Positions 8,861 to 16,564 of a stretch of 64,000 nucleotides of DNA are shown piece after piece (the first letter of the stretch is position 1; every line of letters starts with the position of its first letter). The stretch is from the NCBI RefSeq assembly GCF_003610375.1, contig NZ_RAPZ01000010.1, forward strand, positions 222,161 to 286,160, in the 5' to 3' direction. Source of the stretch: Sphingomonas sp. PP-CC-1A-547 (GTDB taxonomy: Bacteria > Pseudomonadota > Alphaproteobacteria > Sphingomonadales > Sphingomonadaceae). A program made the translations under genes and the position numbers. Under the pieces are notes generated by a model, which was not told where the DNA came from, made no database searches, and saw only the letters and a list, made by a program, of their open reading frames with translations.

Positions 8861-8880
8861 TGGCTGCTACCGAAGTTCGC

Positions 8881-9048
8881 TTAAGAAATCCGCGTACCAT
8901 CCTCATCGAACAGTTCCGGATTGGCCGCCTGCTCGGCTTTCGCCGCAGCCAGCCCACCCCGCATCCGCCGCCACATCGCAATATTCAACGACACCATCAC
9001 GATCACCGCGAGCGCGATGATCACGATGGCCTTGGTCGGCCCGGTCAT
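8881..9048 (-). CDS. Small single-pass membrane protein overlapping dxs
   Basis: A 55-residue open frame, too short for most gene finders. Its ATG overlaps the dxs stop by four bases (ATGA), the same coupling seen between other real gene pairs in this window. The sequence has a clean hydrophobic helix ([19 protein letters not shown], about residues 8-26) followed by a basic patch RRMRGG, an Ala-rich helix and an acidic tail ending GTRIS. This is the layout of a small inner-membrane protein with a cytoplasmic C-terminus. I do not recognise a family. Function may be tied to isoprenoid precursor synthesis only by position. Confidence 0.7.
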   Translation of the reverse strand: MTGPTKAIVIIALAVIVMVSLNIAMWRRMRGGLAAAKAEQAANPELFDEDGTRIS

Positions 9049-10967
9049 GCCCGCGCTTCGGCAACCCCGCCCGAATTGTGGCGGAGCGCCTTGAGCACGG
9101 TATCCACCAGCGCAGTCGCATCGAGCCCGGCTTCGGCATACTGGACTTCGGGCTTGTCCTGGTCCTGGTACACGTCGGGCAGACGCAGCGTACGCAGCTT
9201 GAGGCCGCCGTCGATCAGACCCTCGTCAGACGCCATCGTCAGGACGTGCGCGCCGAAGCCACCGACCGAATTCTCCTCGATCGTCACCGCGACTTCGTGC
9301 GTGGTCAGCAGCTTGCGGATCAGGTCGACGTCGAGCGGCTTGGCAAAGCGTAGATCGGCGACCGTGGTCGACAAGCCCTTGGCTTCAAGAACCTCGGCGG
9401 CCTTGAGCGCTTCTTCGAGACGCGTGCCGAGCGACAGGATCGCAATCTTCTTGCCCTCGCGCACGACACGCCCCTTGCCGATCTCCAGCAACTGCGGAGT
9501 CTCGGGCAGCGCGACGCCGGTACCGTTGCCGCGCGGATAGCGCACAGCGATCGGGCCGGTGTCGTACTGCGCCGCGGTGTGCGTCATGTGGACGAGTTCG
9601 GCCTCGTCCGCCGCCGCCATCACGACGAAATTCGGCAGCGTCGCGAGGTAGGTGACGTCGAACGATCCGGCGTGAGTCGCACCGTCCGCGCCGACGAGTC
9701 CCGCGCGGTCGATCGCGAAACGGACCGGCAGGTTCTGGATCGCGACGTCATGCACGACCTGGTCGTACGCGCGCTGGAGGAACGTCGAATAGATCGCACA
9801 GAACGGCCGCATCCCCTGCGCGGCGAGGCCGGCGGCAAACGTGACGCCATGCTGCTCGGCGATACCGACGTCGAAGAACCGATCGGGATACGCCTTGGCG
9901 AACGCATCGAGCCCGGTGCCCGACGGCATCGCCGCGGTGATCGCGCAGATCCGCGGGTCCTTCGCAGCCTCGGCGACGAGCTGCGCGCCGAACACGTTCT
10001 GGTATTGCGGCGGACCCGGCGGCGCCTTGGTCTGCACGCCGGAGATCACGTCGAACTTCTGCACGCCGTGATACTTGTCCGCGGCAGCCTCGGCGGGGGC
10101 ATAGCCCTTGCCCTTCTTGGTGACGACGTGGACGAGGATCGGGCCCTCCTCGGCATCGCGGACATTCTCTAGCACCGGGATCAAGTGTTCGAGGTTATGC
10201 CCGTCGATCGGGCCGACATAATAGAAGCCGAGTTCCTCGAACAACGTGCCGCCCATCGTCATGCCGCGCGCGAACTCGTCGGTCTTGCGCATCCCGCTGG
10301 CGATCGGCCGTGGCAGCCGCTTGGCGAGTTTACGCGCGAGGTCGCGGAAGCCGAGGAACTCGCGGCTCGACACGATTCGGCTCAGATACGCCGACAGTCC
10401 ACCGACCGGTGGCGCGATCGACATGTCGTTGTCGTTGAGGATGACAACGAGGCGGTTGCCCGCCTGCGCAGCGTTGTTCATCGCCTCGTACGCCATGCCC
10501 GCGGACATCGCGCCATCGCCGATCACCGCGATGCCCTTGCCGGGGGTGCCGGCGATCTTGTTGGCGACCGCAAAGCCCAGCGCGGCCGAGATCGACGTCG
10601 ACGAATGCGCCGCGCCGAACGGATCGTATTCGCTTTCGCTACGCTTGGTGAAGCCGCTGAGCCCCCCGCCCTGACGGAGCGTACGGATCCGGTCGCGGCG
10701 TCCGGTAAGGATCTTGTGCGGGTAACACTGGTGGCCGACGTCCCAGACGAGGCGGTCGCGCGGGGTGTCGAAGACATAGTGGATCGCGGTGGTCAGCTCG
10801 ACCACGCCGAGGCCCGAGCCGAGATGCCCGCCGGTGGTGCCGACCGCGGAAATCGTCTCGGTACGCAGTTCGTCGGCGAGTTGGCGGAGCTGGTCCGGGC
10901 GCAACTTGCGGAGGTCGTCGGGCGTCGAAACGGTGTCGAGCAGCGGTGTCGAGGGAAGGTCGGCCAT
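9045..10967 (-). CDS. dxs: 1-deoxy-D-xylulose-5-phosphate synthase
   Basis: A 640-residue thiamine-diphosphate enzyme. It condenses pyruvate with glyceraldehyde-3-phosphate in the first committed step of the MEP isoprenoid pathway. The N-terminal [17 protein letters not shown] segment (GGHLGSGLG), the ThDP motif [16 protein letters not shown] and the transketolase core [15 protein letters not shown] with [15 protein letters not shown] are all present, as is the C-terminal transketolase domain. Length fits the family (about 620-640). The start [11 protein letters not shown] is about 90 bases from the divergent GNAT gene. Its stop overlaps the downstream 55-residue gene. Confidence 0.97.
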   Translation of the reverse strand: MADLPSTPLLDTVSTPDDLRKLRPDQLRQLADELRTETISAVGTTGGHLGSGLGVVELTTAIHYVFDTPRDRLVWDVGHQCYPHKILTGRRDRIRTLRQGGGLSGFTKRSESEYDPFGAAHSSTSISAALGFAVANKIAGTPGKGIAVIGDGAMSAGMAYEAMNNAAQAGNRLVVILNDNDMSIAPPVGGLSAYLSRIVSSREFLGFRDLARKLAKRLPRPIASGMRKTDEFARGMTMGGTLFEELGFYYVGPIDGHNLEHLIPVLENVRDAEEGPILVHVVTKKGKGYAPAEAAADKYHGVQKFDVISGVQTKAPPGPPQYQNVFGAQLVAEAAKDPRICAITAAMPSGTGLDAFAKAYPDRFFDVGIAEQHGVTFAAGLAAQGMRPFCAIYSTFLQRAYDQVVHDVAIQNLPVRFAIDRAGLVGADGATHAGSFDVTYLATLPNFVVMAAADEAELVHMTHTAAQYDTGPIAVRYPRGNGTGVALPETPQLLEIGKGRVVREGKKIAILSLGTRLEEALKAAEVLEAKGLSTTVADLRFAKPLDVDLIRKLLTTHEVAVTIEENSVGGFGAHVLTMASDEGLIDGGLKLRTLRLPDVYQDQDKPEVQYAEAGLDATALVDTVLKALRHNSGGVAEARA

Positions 10968-11059
10968 CGGACGGGCTTAATGCAGCGCGCGTATCGTGTC
11001 GATTGTTACCGTGTCCTGGGCTAGCATTCGCACTGGAATCGCTCGGAAAGTGCACAATT

Positions 11060-11590
11060 ATGAACTTTACGCACCGTGTGGCCGGTGAGGCGGATATCCC
11101 GGCGATCGCCGCGCTGATGGCACGCGCGATCGGCGCTTTGCAGGGAGACTTCCTCACGTCGGCACAGGTCGAGGCGAGCCGCGCGGTGATGGGGCTGGAT
11201 ACGCAATTGATCGCGGACGGGACGTATCTGCTAATCGAGGCGGAGGGTCGGCTGGCCGGGTGTGGCGGGTGGAGTCGGCGCGCGACGCTCTATGGCGGCG
11301 ATCACAGCACGGCGTTGCGCGATGCGGCTCTCCTCGATCCGGTGCGCGACGCGGCACGGATCCGCGCGATGTATACCGACCCGGATTTTACGCGGCGGGG
11401 TGTCGGGCGGCTGGTGTTATCGGTTTGCGAGGCGGCAGCGCGAGAGGCCGGGTTTGCGCGGGCGGAGATGATGGCGACGCTGGCCGGAGAGCCGCTGTAC
11501 CGCGCCTGCGGGTATCTGCCGATCGAGCGGATCGAGACGCCGGGCGAGGTCCCGGTGCCGATGATCCGGATGGGGAAGGATCTAGGGTAA
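11060..11590 (+). CDS. GNAT family N-acetyltransferase
   Basis: A 176-residue acetyltransferase. The acetyl-CoA loop is in YTDPDFTRRGVGRLVLSVCE (R/Q-x-x-G-x-G/A pattern as RRGVGR). The start MNFTHRVAGEADIPAIA, rather than an ATG 114 bases upstream, was chosen because the conserved GNAT fold begins there; the extra sequence lies in the dxs promoter region. Substrate unknown. It is divergent from dxs and followed by a family C repeat. Confidence 0.9.
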   Translation: MNFTHRVAGEADIPAIAALMARAIGALQGDFLTSAQVEASRAVMGLDTQLIADGTYLLIEAEGRLAGCGGWSRRATLYGGDHSTALRDAALLDPVRDAARIRAMYTDPDFTRRGVGRLVLSVCEAAAREAGFARAEMMATLAGEPLYRACGYLPIERIETPGEVPVPMIRMGKDLG

Positions 11591-11613
11591 AACCGTGCCA
11601 GGAGGGTGACGGC

Positions 11614-11718
11614 CTCCCCTCCCTGGAAGGGAGGGGCCGGGGGTGGGTCGGCTTCCGGATCAGGCGGCGCCGGCCAAAGCCAGCCGACCCACCCCTACCC
11701 CTCCCTTCCAGGGAGGGA
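11614..11718. repeat. Inverted repeat, family C copy 1
   Basis: The arms CCCCTCCCTGGAAGGGAGGGG and their complement lie at either end. Inside each arm is a GGGGGTGGGTCGG / CCGACCCACCCC pair. The layout is that of a double-hairpin REP pair. It sits between the convergent GNAT and zur genes. Confidence 0.85.
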
Positions 11719-11754
11719 CGGCTCATCACAAAGTTACGCGTACGGGGTAAGCTT

Positions 11755-12222
11755 CTACTTCGCCTCGCACTCCGCGCAGCGACCGCGGACCTCGATCACC
11801 GGGCGAACCGGCGAGAAGCCCGCCGCCTCCGCCGCATTCCGGACGCCCTTGGTTATGACGTCATTATCGAGATGCGTGGTTTGGCCGCACGAGTCGCAGA
11901 CCAGGAAGATGCAGTCGTGCAGGCAATCCGGATGCGCGTTGGCGACATAGGCGTTCGCGCTCTCGACTCGCCGCGCGAGGTTCGCGCCAACGAAAAGGTC
12001 GAGGATGCGGTACACGCTGTTCGCCGCGACGCGGCGGCCTTCGGCTTTCGAGACGGCTTCGGCGATGTCGTAGGCCGATGCCGGCTTCTCGAAGCTGGCC
12101 AGCGCGGCGAACACGCTGGCGCGCATTGTCGTCCATTGCTCGCCAGCCTTTTCGAGCGTCGTCTGTGCTGCGACGGTAAGATCGGCGCCCTGCGGTTCGG
12201 TGTGGTTGTGAGCGTGCGCCAT
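11755..12222 (-). CDS. zur: Fur-family regulator, zinc-type (Zur)
   Basis: A 155-residue DNA-binding metalloregulator. The N-terminal winged helix (about residues 25-95) is followed by a dimerisation domain with HPDCLHDCIFLVCDSCGQTTHLD and a C-terminal CAEC. The CxxC pairs form the structural zinc site, and the Cys/His-rich loop fits Zur better than Fur. The His-rich start MAHAHNHTEP was chosen as the first plausible ATG. It follows the MerC gene by 41 bases on the same strand, so the two are probably one transcript. The metal specificity is inferred. Confidence 0.85.
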   Translation of the reverse strand: MAHAHNHTEPQGADLTVAAQTTLEKAGEQWTTMRASVFAALASFEKPASAYDIAEAVSKAEGRRVAANSVYRILDLFVGANLARRVESANAYVANAHPDCLHDCIFLVCDSCGQTTHLDNDVITKGVRNAAEAAGFSPVRPVIEVRGRCAECEAK

Positions 12223-12263
12223 GCTGGGTGAAGTAGGATGCCGGAAGGGTTCCAGCAACCCGC

Positions 12264-12647
12264 TCAGCTTTCGGCGCGACGGTTGAGATCGTGGCCGAAT
12301 GCAAGCAGGCCGACGCCGACGATCGTCCACAACGTCTCCCCGCCACCGCTGTCGTGCGGCAGCGTCATCGCGCCCGCCATGATGCCGAGCCCGAGCGCAC
12401 CCATCGCGGCAGGCATCATATAGCCGTGGTTCAACACGCCGCGACCGAGCGCCAGCGCGCCCAAAGCGATCGCGATCGTCAGGCCGACTTCGTGGAAGAT
12501 CGGGTCGAGCAGGAAACCGCCGGCCGTCGACATCAGCGCGACCAGCACGGAGGTCGCCAGGCAATGCACCATGCACAGGCCCGACAGGCCGATCGCATAA
12601 CGATCGAGCCCGGCGAAGCGGTGGGTATGCGTGGCCGAGGGCGTCAT
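12264..12647 (-). CDS. MerC-domain membrane protein
   Basis: A 127-residue four-helix membrane protein of the MerC family. The hallmark is CMVHC in the first transmembrane helix (GLSGLCMVHCLATS), with a His-rich N-terminus. MerC of mercury operons imports Hg(II). Chromosomal members without merA, as here, are often zinc-responsive and of unsettled function. The start MTPSATHTH is the first ATG that gives the helix. It lies directly upstream of the zur-like gene. A half-palindrome TGTAATGTT lies about 40 bases upstream; a Zur site is possible but weak. Confidence 0.82.
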   Translation of the reverse strand: MTPSATHTHRFAGLDRYAIGLSGLCMVHCLATSVLVALMSTAGGFLLDPIFHEVGLTIAIALGALALGRGVLNHGYMMPAAMGALGLGIMAGAMTLPHDSGGGETLWTIVGVGLLAFGHDLNRRAES

Positions 12648-12781
12648 CGTCAGTCGGATATAGATGGGCGGCTGAAAGGATACAACATTACATTGCAGAT
12701 TTTCTTGGGGGTTGGCGTCGGTTCCAAGGATAGCTTCGGGACCTGCGAGGCCCGGAGGTTTGCAACGCCACGACCCCCTGC

Positions 12782-12838
12782 TTGTTTCCCCGCGAAGGCG
12801 GGGACCCAGTCTGGGCGCCCGCCTTCGCGGGAGAACAA
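12782..12838. repeat. 57-bp palindromic repeat, family B copy 1
   Basis: The element begins TTGTTTCCCCGCGAAGGCGG and ends with the complement CCGCCTTCGCGGGAGAACAA, with a CCCAGTCTGGG-type centre. Exactly 57 bases. It lies in the 306-base gap upstream of heme A synthase, where no gene is seen besides this and the likely promoters. Confidence 0.9.
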
Positions 12839-12953
12839 TGAAGTAGAGGGCAGCGGCTACTGGGTTTTGGCCCCCGATCGGATCCGGCAACATGAAGCAA
12901 CGGCGCACCACGAACCGATGGCGCCCCGCCTCGCAAACCACTATCTCCTCACC

Positions 12954-14006
12954 ATGCTTCAACCCAGCGCTGCCTTTCTCAGCAAAGCCCGTCCTCGTTC
13001 CGTCGCCTTGTGGCTGTTCACGGTCGCCGGCCTGATCGTCGCGATGGTCGTCATCGGCGGGATCACGCGGCTCACCGAGTCGGGGCTGTCGATCACGCAG
13101 TGGAAGCCGATCAGCGGGATCATCCCGCCGCTCAACGACGCGCAGTGGCAGGCCGAGTTCGACGCCTACAAGCGCATCCCCGAATACGCCGCGTTCAACG
13201 CCGACATGACGGTCGGCGGGTTCAAGGCGATCTTCTTCTGGGAATACCTCCACCGGCTATGGGGCCGCGTGATCGGTCTCGTGTTCGCGGTACCGCTGAT
13301 CTGGTTCGCGGTGCGAAAGCGCATCCCGGTCGGCTATGGCTGGCGTCTGTCGGCGCTGCTGGCGCTTGGCGCGTTTCAGGGCGCGATCGGCTGGTGGATG
13401 GTCGCGTCCGGCCTGTCGGTGCGAACCGATGTCAGCCACATCCGTCTCGCCGTCCACCTGCTGACCGCGCTGACGATCCTCGCCGGGATCGTGTGGACCG
13501 CGCTCGACCTAATGGCGCTGCACCGCAATCCGCTCGCCGCCCCTGCCCGCCTCGCGCCCGTGGCGATCCTCGCGCTCGCGCTGCTGTTCGTGCAGCTCGT
13601 CTATGGCGCGTTCACCGCCGGGCTCGACGCGGGCTATGCCTTCGCAAGCTGGCCGCTGATGGGGGACGGGCTGTTCCCCGCCGACGTGCCGATGGTGAAC
13701 CCCGCCTGGAGCAACGCGGTCGACAACCCGATCGTCGTGCAGTTCATCCATCGCTGGTTCGCGTTCGCCGCCGCCGCCGGGCTCATCTGGCTGGCGATCA
13801 AGGCGACCAAGACCGGCAGCAGCGCTGGCTTCTTCGTCGTCGGGCTCGTCACGCTCCAGATCATGCTCGGCATCGCGACGCTGATGACCGGCGTGCAGAT
13901 CGACGTCGCGGTCGCGCACCAGGGCAATGCCGCGCTCCTCCTGATCGCCGCAATGTTCGCCGCCCACGCAGTCGGCACCGCACCCCGCCTAAAGCAGCGG
14001 GTATAA
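12954..14006 (+). CDS. ctaA: Heme A synthase (COX15/CtaA family)
   Basis: A 350-residue polytopic membrane protein of the COX15 type that oxidises heme O to heme A for aa3-type cytochrome oxidase. The alphaproteobacterial/mitochondrial signatures are present: GGITRLTESGLSITQWKP, FWEYLHRLWGR, DVSHIRLAVHL, FIHRWFAF and VAHQGNAALL, with the conserved heme-ligand His residues. About eight transmembrane helices are expected. The start MLQPSAAF is used; an in-frame ATG 36 bases upstream (MAPRLANHY) is equally possible because neither has a strong ribosome site. Confidence 0.95.
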   Translation: MLQPSAAFLSKARPRSVALWLFTVAGLIVAMVVIGGITRLTESGLSITQWKPISGIIPPLNDAQWQAEFDAYKRIPEYAAFNADMTVGGFKAIFFWEYLHRLWGRVIGLVFAVPLIWFAVRKRIPVGYGWRLSALLALGAFQGAIGWWMVASGLSVRTDVSHIRLAVHLLTALTILAGIVWTALDLMALHRNPLAAPARLAPVAILALALLFVQLVYGAFTAGLDAGYAFASWPLMGDGLFPADVPMVNPAWSNAVDNPIVVQFIHRWFAFAAAAGLIWLAIKATKTGSSAGFFVVGLVTLQIMLGIATLMTGVQIDVAVAHQGNAALLLIAAMFAAHAVGTAPRLKQRV

Positions 14007-14130
14007 TAATACCCGTCAGGAAACCGGCGGAAAGCTTGACTTGAAGCCCCCCTTTCAGCATTAGGCCGGCATTCGCGCTGTGGGGCCTCCCCTTGGTGCG
14101 CTTGCATTCAATCTGGAAGGTCTAACGCCC

Positions 14131-14610
14131 ATGAAGGCGCTCATGAAGACCACCAAGTCGGCAAAGCCGGCAGAGGTGGACAAGCAGTGGCATATCGTCG
14201 ACGCGGAAGGTCTCGTCGTCGGCCGTGCCGCATCGATCATCGCCAACGTCCTGCGCGGCAAGCACAAGGTGTCGTTCACCCCGCATGTCGATTGCGGTGA
14301 CAACGTCGTCGTGATCAACGCCGACAAGATCCGCTTCACCGGCAACAAGGCCGCGAAGAAGATCTATTACAAGCACACCGGTTACGCCGGCGGCATCAAG
14401 GGCATCACTGCCGCCAAGGTCCTCGACGGCCGCTTCCCGGAGCGCGTTCTCGAAAAGGCTGTCGAGCGCATGATCCCGCGCGGCCCGCTGGGTCGTGAGC
14501 AGATGCGCAACCTGCGTATCTTCAAGGGCACCGAGCATCCGCACGAGGCACAGAACCCTGCCGTGCTCGACATCGGCAGCATGAACCGCAAGAACAAGGT
14601 GGGCGCATAA
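14131..14610 (+). CDS. rplM: 50S ribosomal protein L13
   Basis: A 159-residue ribosomal protein. The N-terminal [13 protein letters not shown] is the sphingomonad form. The core has [28 protein letters not shown] and [15 protein letters not shown] longer frame begins 51 bases upstream, but its extra residues are not part of the family. It overlaps rpsI by one base (TAATG), the usual L13-S9 operon. Confidence 0.98.
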   Translation: MKALMKTTKSAKPAEVDKQWHIVDAEGLVVGRAASIIANVLRGKHKVSFTPHVDCGDNVVVINADKIRFTGNKAAKKIYYKHTGYAGGIKGITAAKVLDGRFPERVLEKAVERMIPRGPLGREQMRNLRIFKGTEHPHEAQNPAVLDIGSMNRKNKVGA

Positions 14611-15167
14611 TGTCCGACAACCGCCAGTCGCTCGCCGATCTCGCGAGCCTGACCAACCAGCCCGCGCCGGCTGCCCCCGCCGAGCAGGCTCTGCCGACCA
14701 GCGAAGGCGATCTCGCCGCACCGGTCTCGAACGAGCCCGTCCGCGAGCCGATGCCGTTGCGCGAGCAGATCCTCGACAAGCAGGGCCGCGCCTATGCGAC
14801 CGGCCGTCGCAAGGACGCCGTCGCGCGCGTCTGGGTCAAGCCCGGCACCGGCAAGATCACGATCAACGGTCGTGACCAGGAAGTGTATTTCGCACGTCCG
14901 ACGCTGCGCCTCGTTATCAACCAGGTGTTCGGGATCACCGAGCGCGAAGGTCAGTACGACGTCGTCTGCACCGTCAAGGGCGGTGGCCTTTCGGGCCAGG
15001 CCGGCGCGGTCAAGCACGGCATCAGCCAGGCCCTGACCCGCTTCGAGCCGGTGCTGCGCGCCTCGGTCAAGGCAGCAGGCTTCCTGACCCGCGACAGCCG
15101 CGTCGTCGAGCGCAAGAAGTACGGCAAGGCGAAGGCCCGTCGCAGCTTCCAGTTCTCGAAGCGCTAA
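14610..15167 (+). CDS. rpsI: 30S ribosomal protein S9
   Basis: A 185-residue S9 protein. The ribosomal core is in the last 130 residues ([31 protein letters not shown]) and ends in the basic [10 protein letters not shown] tail that reaches the P-site tRNA. The first 55 or so residues, rich in Ala, Pro and acidic residues, are an extension typical of sphingomonads and absent in E. coli. It starts on the rplM stop codon and is followed by a terminator hairpin. Confidence 0.98.
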   Translation: MSDNRQSLADLASLTNQPAPAAPAEQALPTSEGDLAAPVSNEPVREPMPLREQILDKQGRAYATGRRKDAVARVWVKPGTGKITINGRDQEVYFARPTLRLVINQVFGITEREGQYDVVCTVKGGGLSGQAGAVKHGISQALTRFEPVLRASVKAAGFLTRDSRVVERKKYGKAKARRSFQFSKR

Positions 15168-15194
15168 TCTCGCTTTCAGTATTGCTTACCAAGA

Positions 15195-15226
15195 GGGCGG
15201 TCCGGCAACGGGCCGCCCTTTCTGGT
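15195..15226 (+). terminator. Rho-independent terminator of rplM-rpsI
   Basis: The stem GGGCGGTCCG pairs with CGGGCCGCCC (one G-T pair) around a GCAA loop, followed by TTTCTGGTTTT. It lies 27 bases after the rpsI stop. The GNRA-like tetraloop and the T-rich tail fit an intrinsic terminator. Confidence 0.85.
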
Positions 15227-15287
15227 TTTGGGGTACAGCGTGATGACGCCAGGGTGAGAGCTGCAACCAACCCCAAACCCCAACGAT

Positions 15288-15397
15288 CTCCCCTCCCTGG
15301 AAGGGAGGGGTCGGGGGTGGGTCGGCCAGCTTGAGCCCCGACGGTTGAAAGTGCGGAAAACGACCCACCCCCTGCCCCTCCCTTCCAGGGAGGGGAG
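15288..15397. repeat. Inverted repeat, family C copy 2
   Basis: Same arms as the other family C copies (CTCCCCTCCCTGGAAGGGAG and complement). It lies in a 413-base gap between rpsI and the deacetylase; the gap holds the terminator, this element and one family B element, and nothing else is seen. Confidence 0.85.
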
Positions 15398-15515
15398 TCT
15401 GTTGGAGTTGGCGCGCAGTGTGGCTATTGCACATGCCACGGCGGTCGAACTTGTCGAACGTGATGTTCCCGCCAGATACGAAAGCGCGCCAAAGCCGCAG
15501 CGGCGCGGCCGTTTC

Positions 15516-15572
15516 TTGTTCTCCCGCGAAGGCGGGAGCCCAGTCTGGGTCCCCGCCTTCGCGGGGAAACAA
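15516..15572. repeat. 57-bp palindromic repeat, family B copy 2
   Basis: It begins TTGTTCTCCCGCGAAGGCGG and ends GGGGAAACAA. It lies just downstream of the polysaccharide deacetylase stop, where it could form a 3' hairpin. Confidence 0.9.
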
Positions 15573-15580
15573 TCGACGCC

Positions 15581-16564
15581 TTACCCCAACGCCGCGATGA
15601 TTTCTTCAAGCGAGGCGTTGCGGATCCCGCGGCGGTCGAACTCGTCCAGCATCGCGGTCCACCATGCATGAAAGCGCTTCAAGTCCGCCGCATCACGAAC
15701 GTAAGGCGTGTGACCCGGGACCAAGGACGGCGAGTGGAAGGACAGGTTGAGCAACCGCAGCCCTTCGCCAACCGCCACCGCAACGGCCTCCAGAGCATCA
15801 GCGATCGGCATATCCTCGGGGGTGAGCGCGATCCTGGACAGCAGGTGCGCGCGTGCGAAGAGGCCCCTGCCCTTTGGAATGCGTCCGAGTGCCTGGTACA
15901 ACTGCGCGCCACCCCGCCGTACGCCGCCCGTGAAGACCGTGGTCAGCGGCAACTCGACGATCCCCTCTGCGCGATACGCGCCGGCGTCGGCCACCGAGAA
16001 GTCGGGACCTCCGTCAGCACTGTAATCATAGCCGGGACGAACCGAGCTATCGATCCGATAACCGAGCCCGGCGAGCAGCGCGAAACTGTTCGGACCGATA
16101 CCGTAGCGGCCAGCCCGGTAAGCGCGGGGGGCCTTACCGAACGCGGTCGTAATGGCCCGGGTAAGCGTTTCGAGCTTGGCGGCCTCCGATGCGCGCGGCA
16201 GGTTGCCGGCGTAACTCGATCCCGGCGGCGCGCTGTCCGGGAACGGCGGATTGACCCAGGCATGGAGCTGTGTGCCGATCTCCGACCGTCCGTCTTCGAC
16301 GACACGCGACAAGATCGCGACGGCCGCCGGATCGGTAGCGACCGGATAGTCGACCATGCAGGCCAACGCGACGCCCCGTTCGGCGAACCGGCGATGCGCC
16401 TCTGGAAAGGCCCCCATCGCAGTCGTCGCGCGGTTGCGGCGATCCAGCGGGGCGTTCCAGTCGAATTCCTCTTCGACGTCCGCGAAGACGGTGAAGCGCG
16501 TGCCGAATTCCTCGGGCCATACCACGCGTTGTGCGTCGGTCGGGCGCGGGGGGCGATACGTCAC
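15581..16564 (-). CDS. Polysaccharide deacetylase family protein (WalW type)
   Basis: A 327-residue protein of the NodB-fold deacetylase superfamily. It contains FTVFADVEEEFDWN (metal Asp region), ALACMVDYPVA, EIGTQLHAWVNPPF and YRAGRYGIGPNSF. The HxxW segment and the aspartate pair fit metal-dependent deacetylation of a cell-surface sugar, but residues diverge from classical NodB. It starts with GTG on the stop of the upstream histidine kinase (GTGA overlap), so the pair is translationally coupled. Related proteins are annotated WalW. The substrate is not known. Confidence 0.82.
   Translation of the reverse strand: MTYRPPRPTDAQRVVWPEEFGTRFTVFADVEEEFDWNAPLDRRNRATTAMGAFPEAHRRFAERGVALACMVDYPVATDPAAVAILSRVVEDGRSEIGTQLHAWVNPPFPDSAPPGSSYAGNLPRASEAAKLETLTRAITTAFGKAPRAYRAGRYGIGPNSFALLAGLGYRIDSSVRPGYDYSADGGPDFSVADAGAYRAEGIVELPLTTVFTGGVRRGGAQLYQALGRIPKGRGLFARAHLLSRIALTPEDMPIADALEAVAVAVGEGLRLLNLSFHSPSLVPGHTPYVRDAADLKRFHAWWTAMLDEFDRRGIRNASLEEIIAALG

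Noticed and set aside
12660..12705. A full Zur box upstream of merC
   Set aside because: Only one half (TGTAATGTT) fits; the second half does not form the expected palindrome, so it is noted but not listed as a site.
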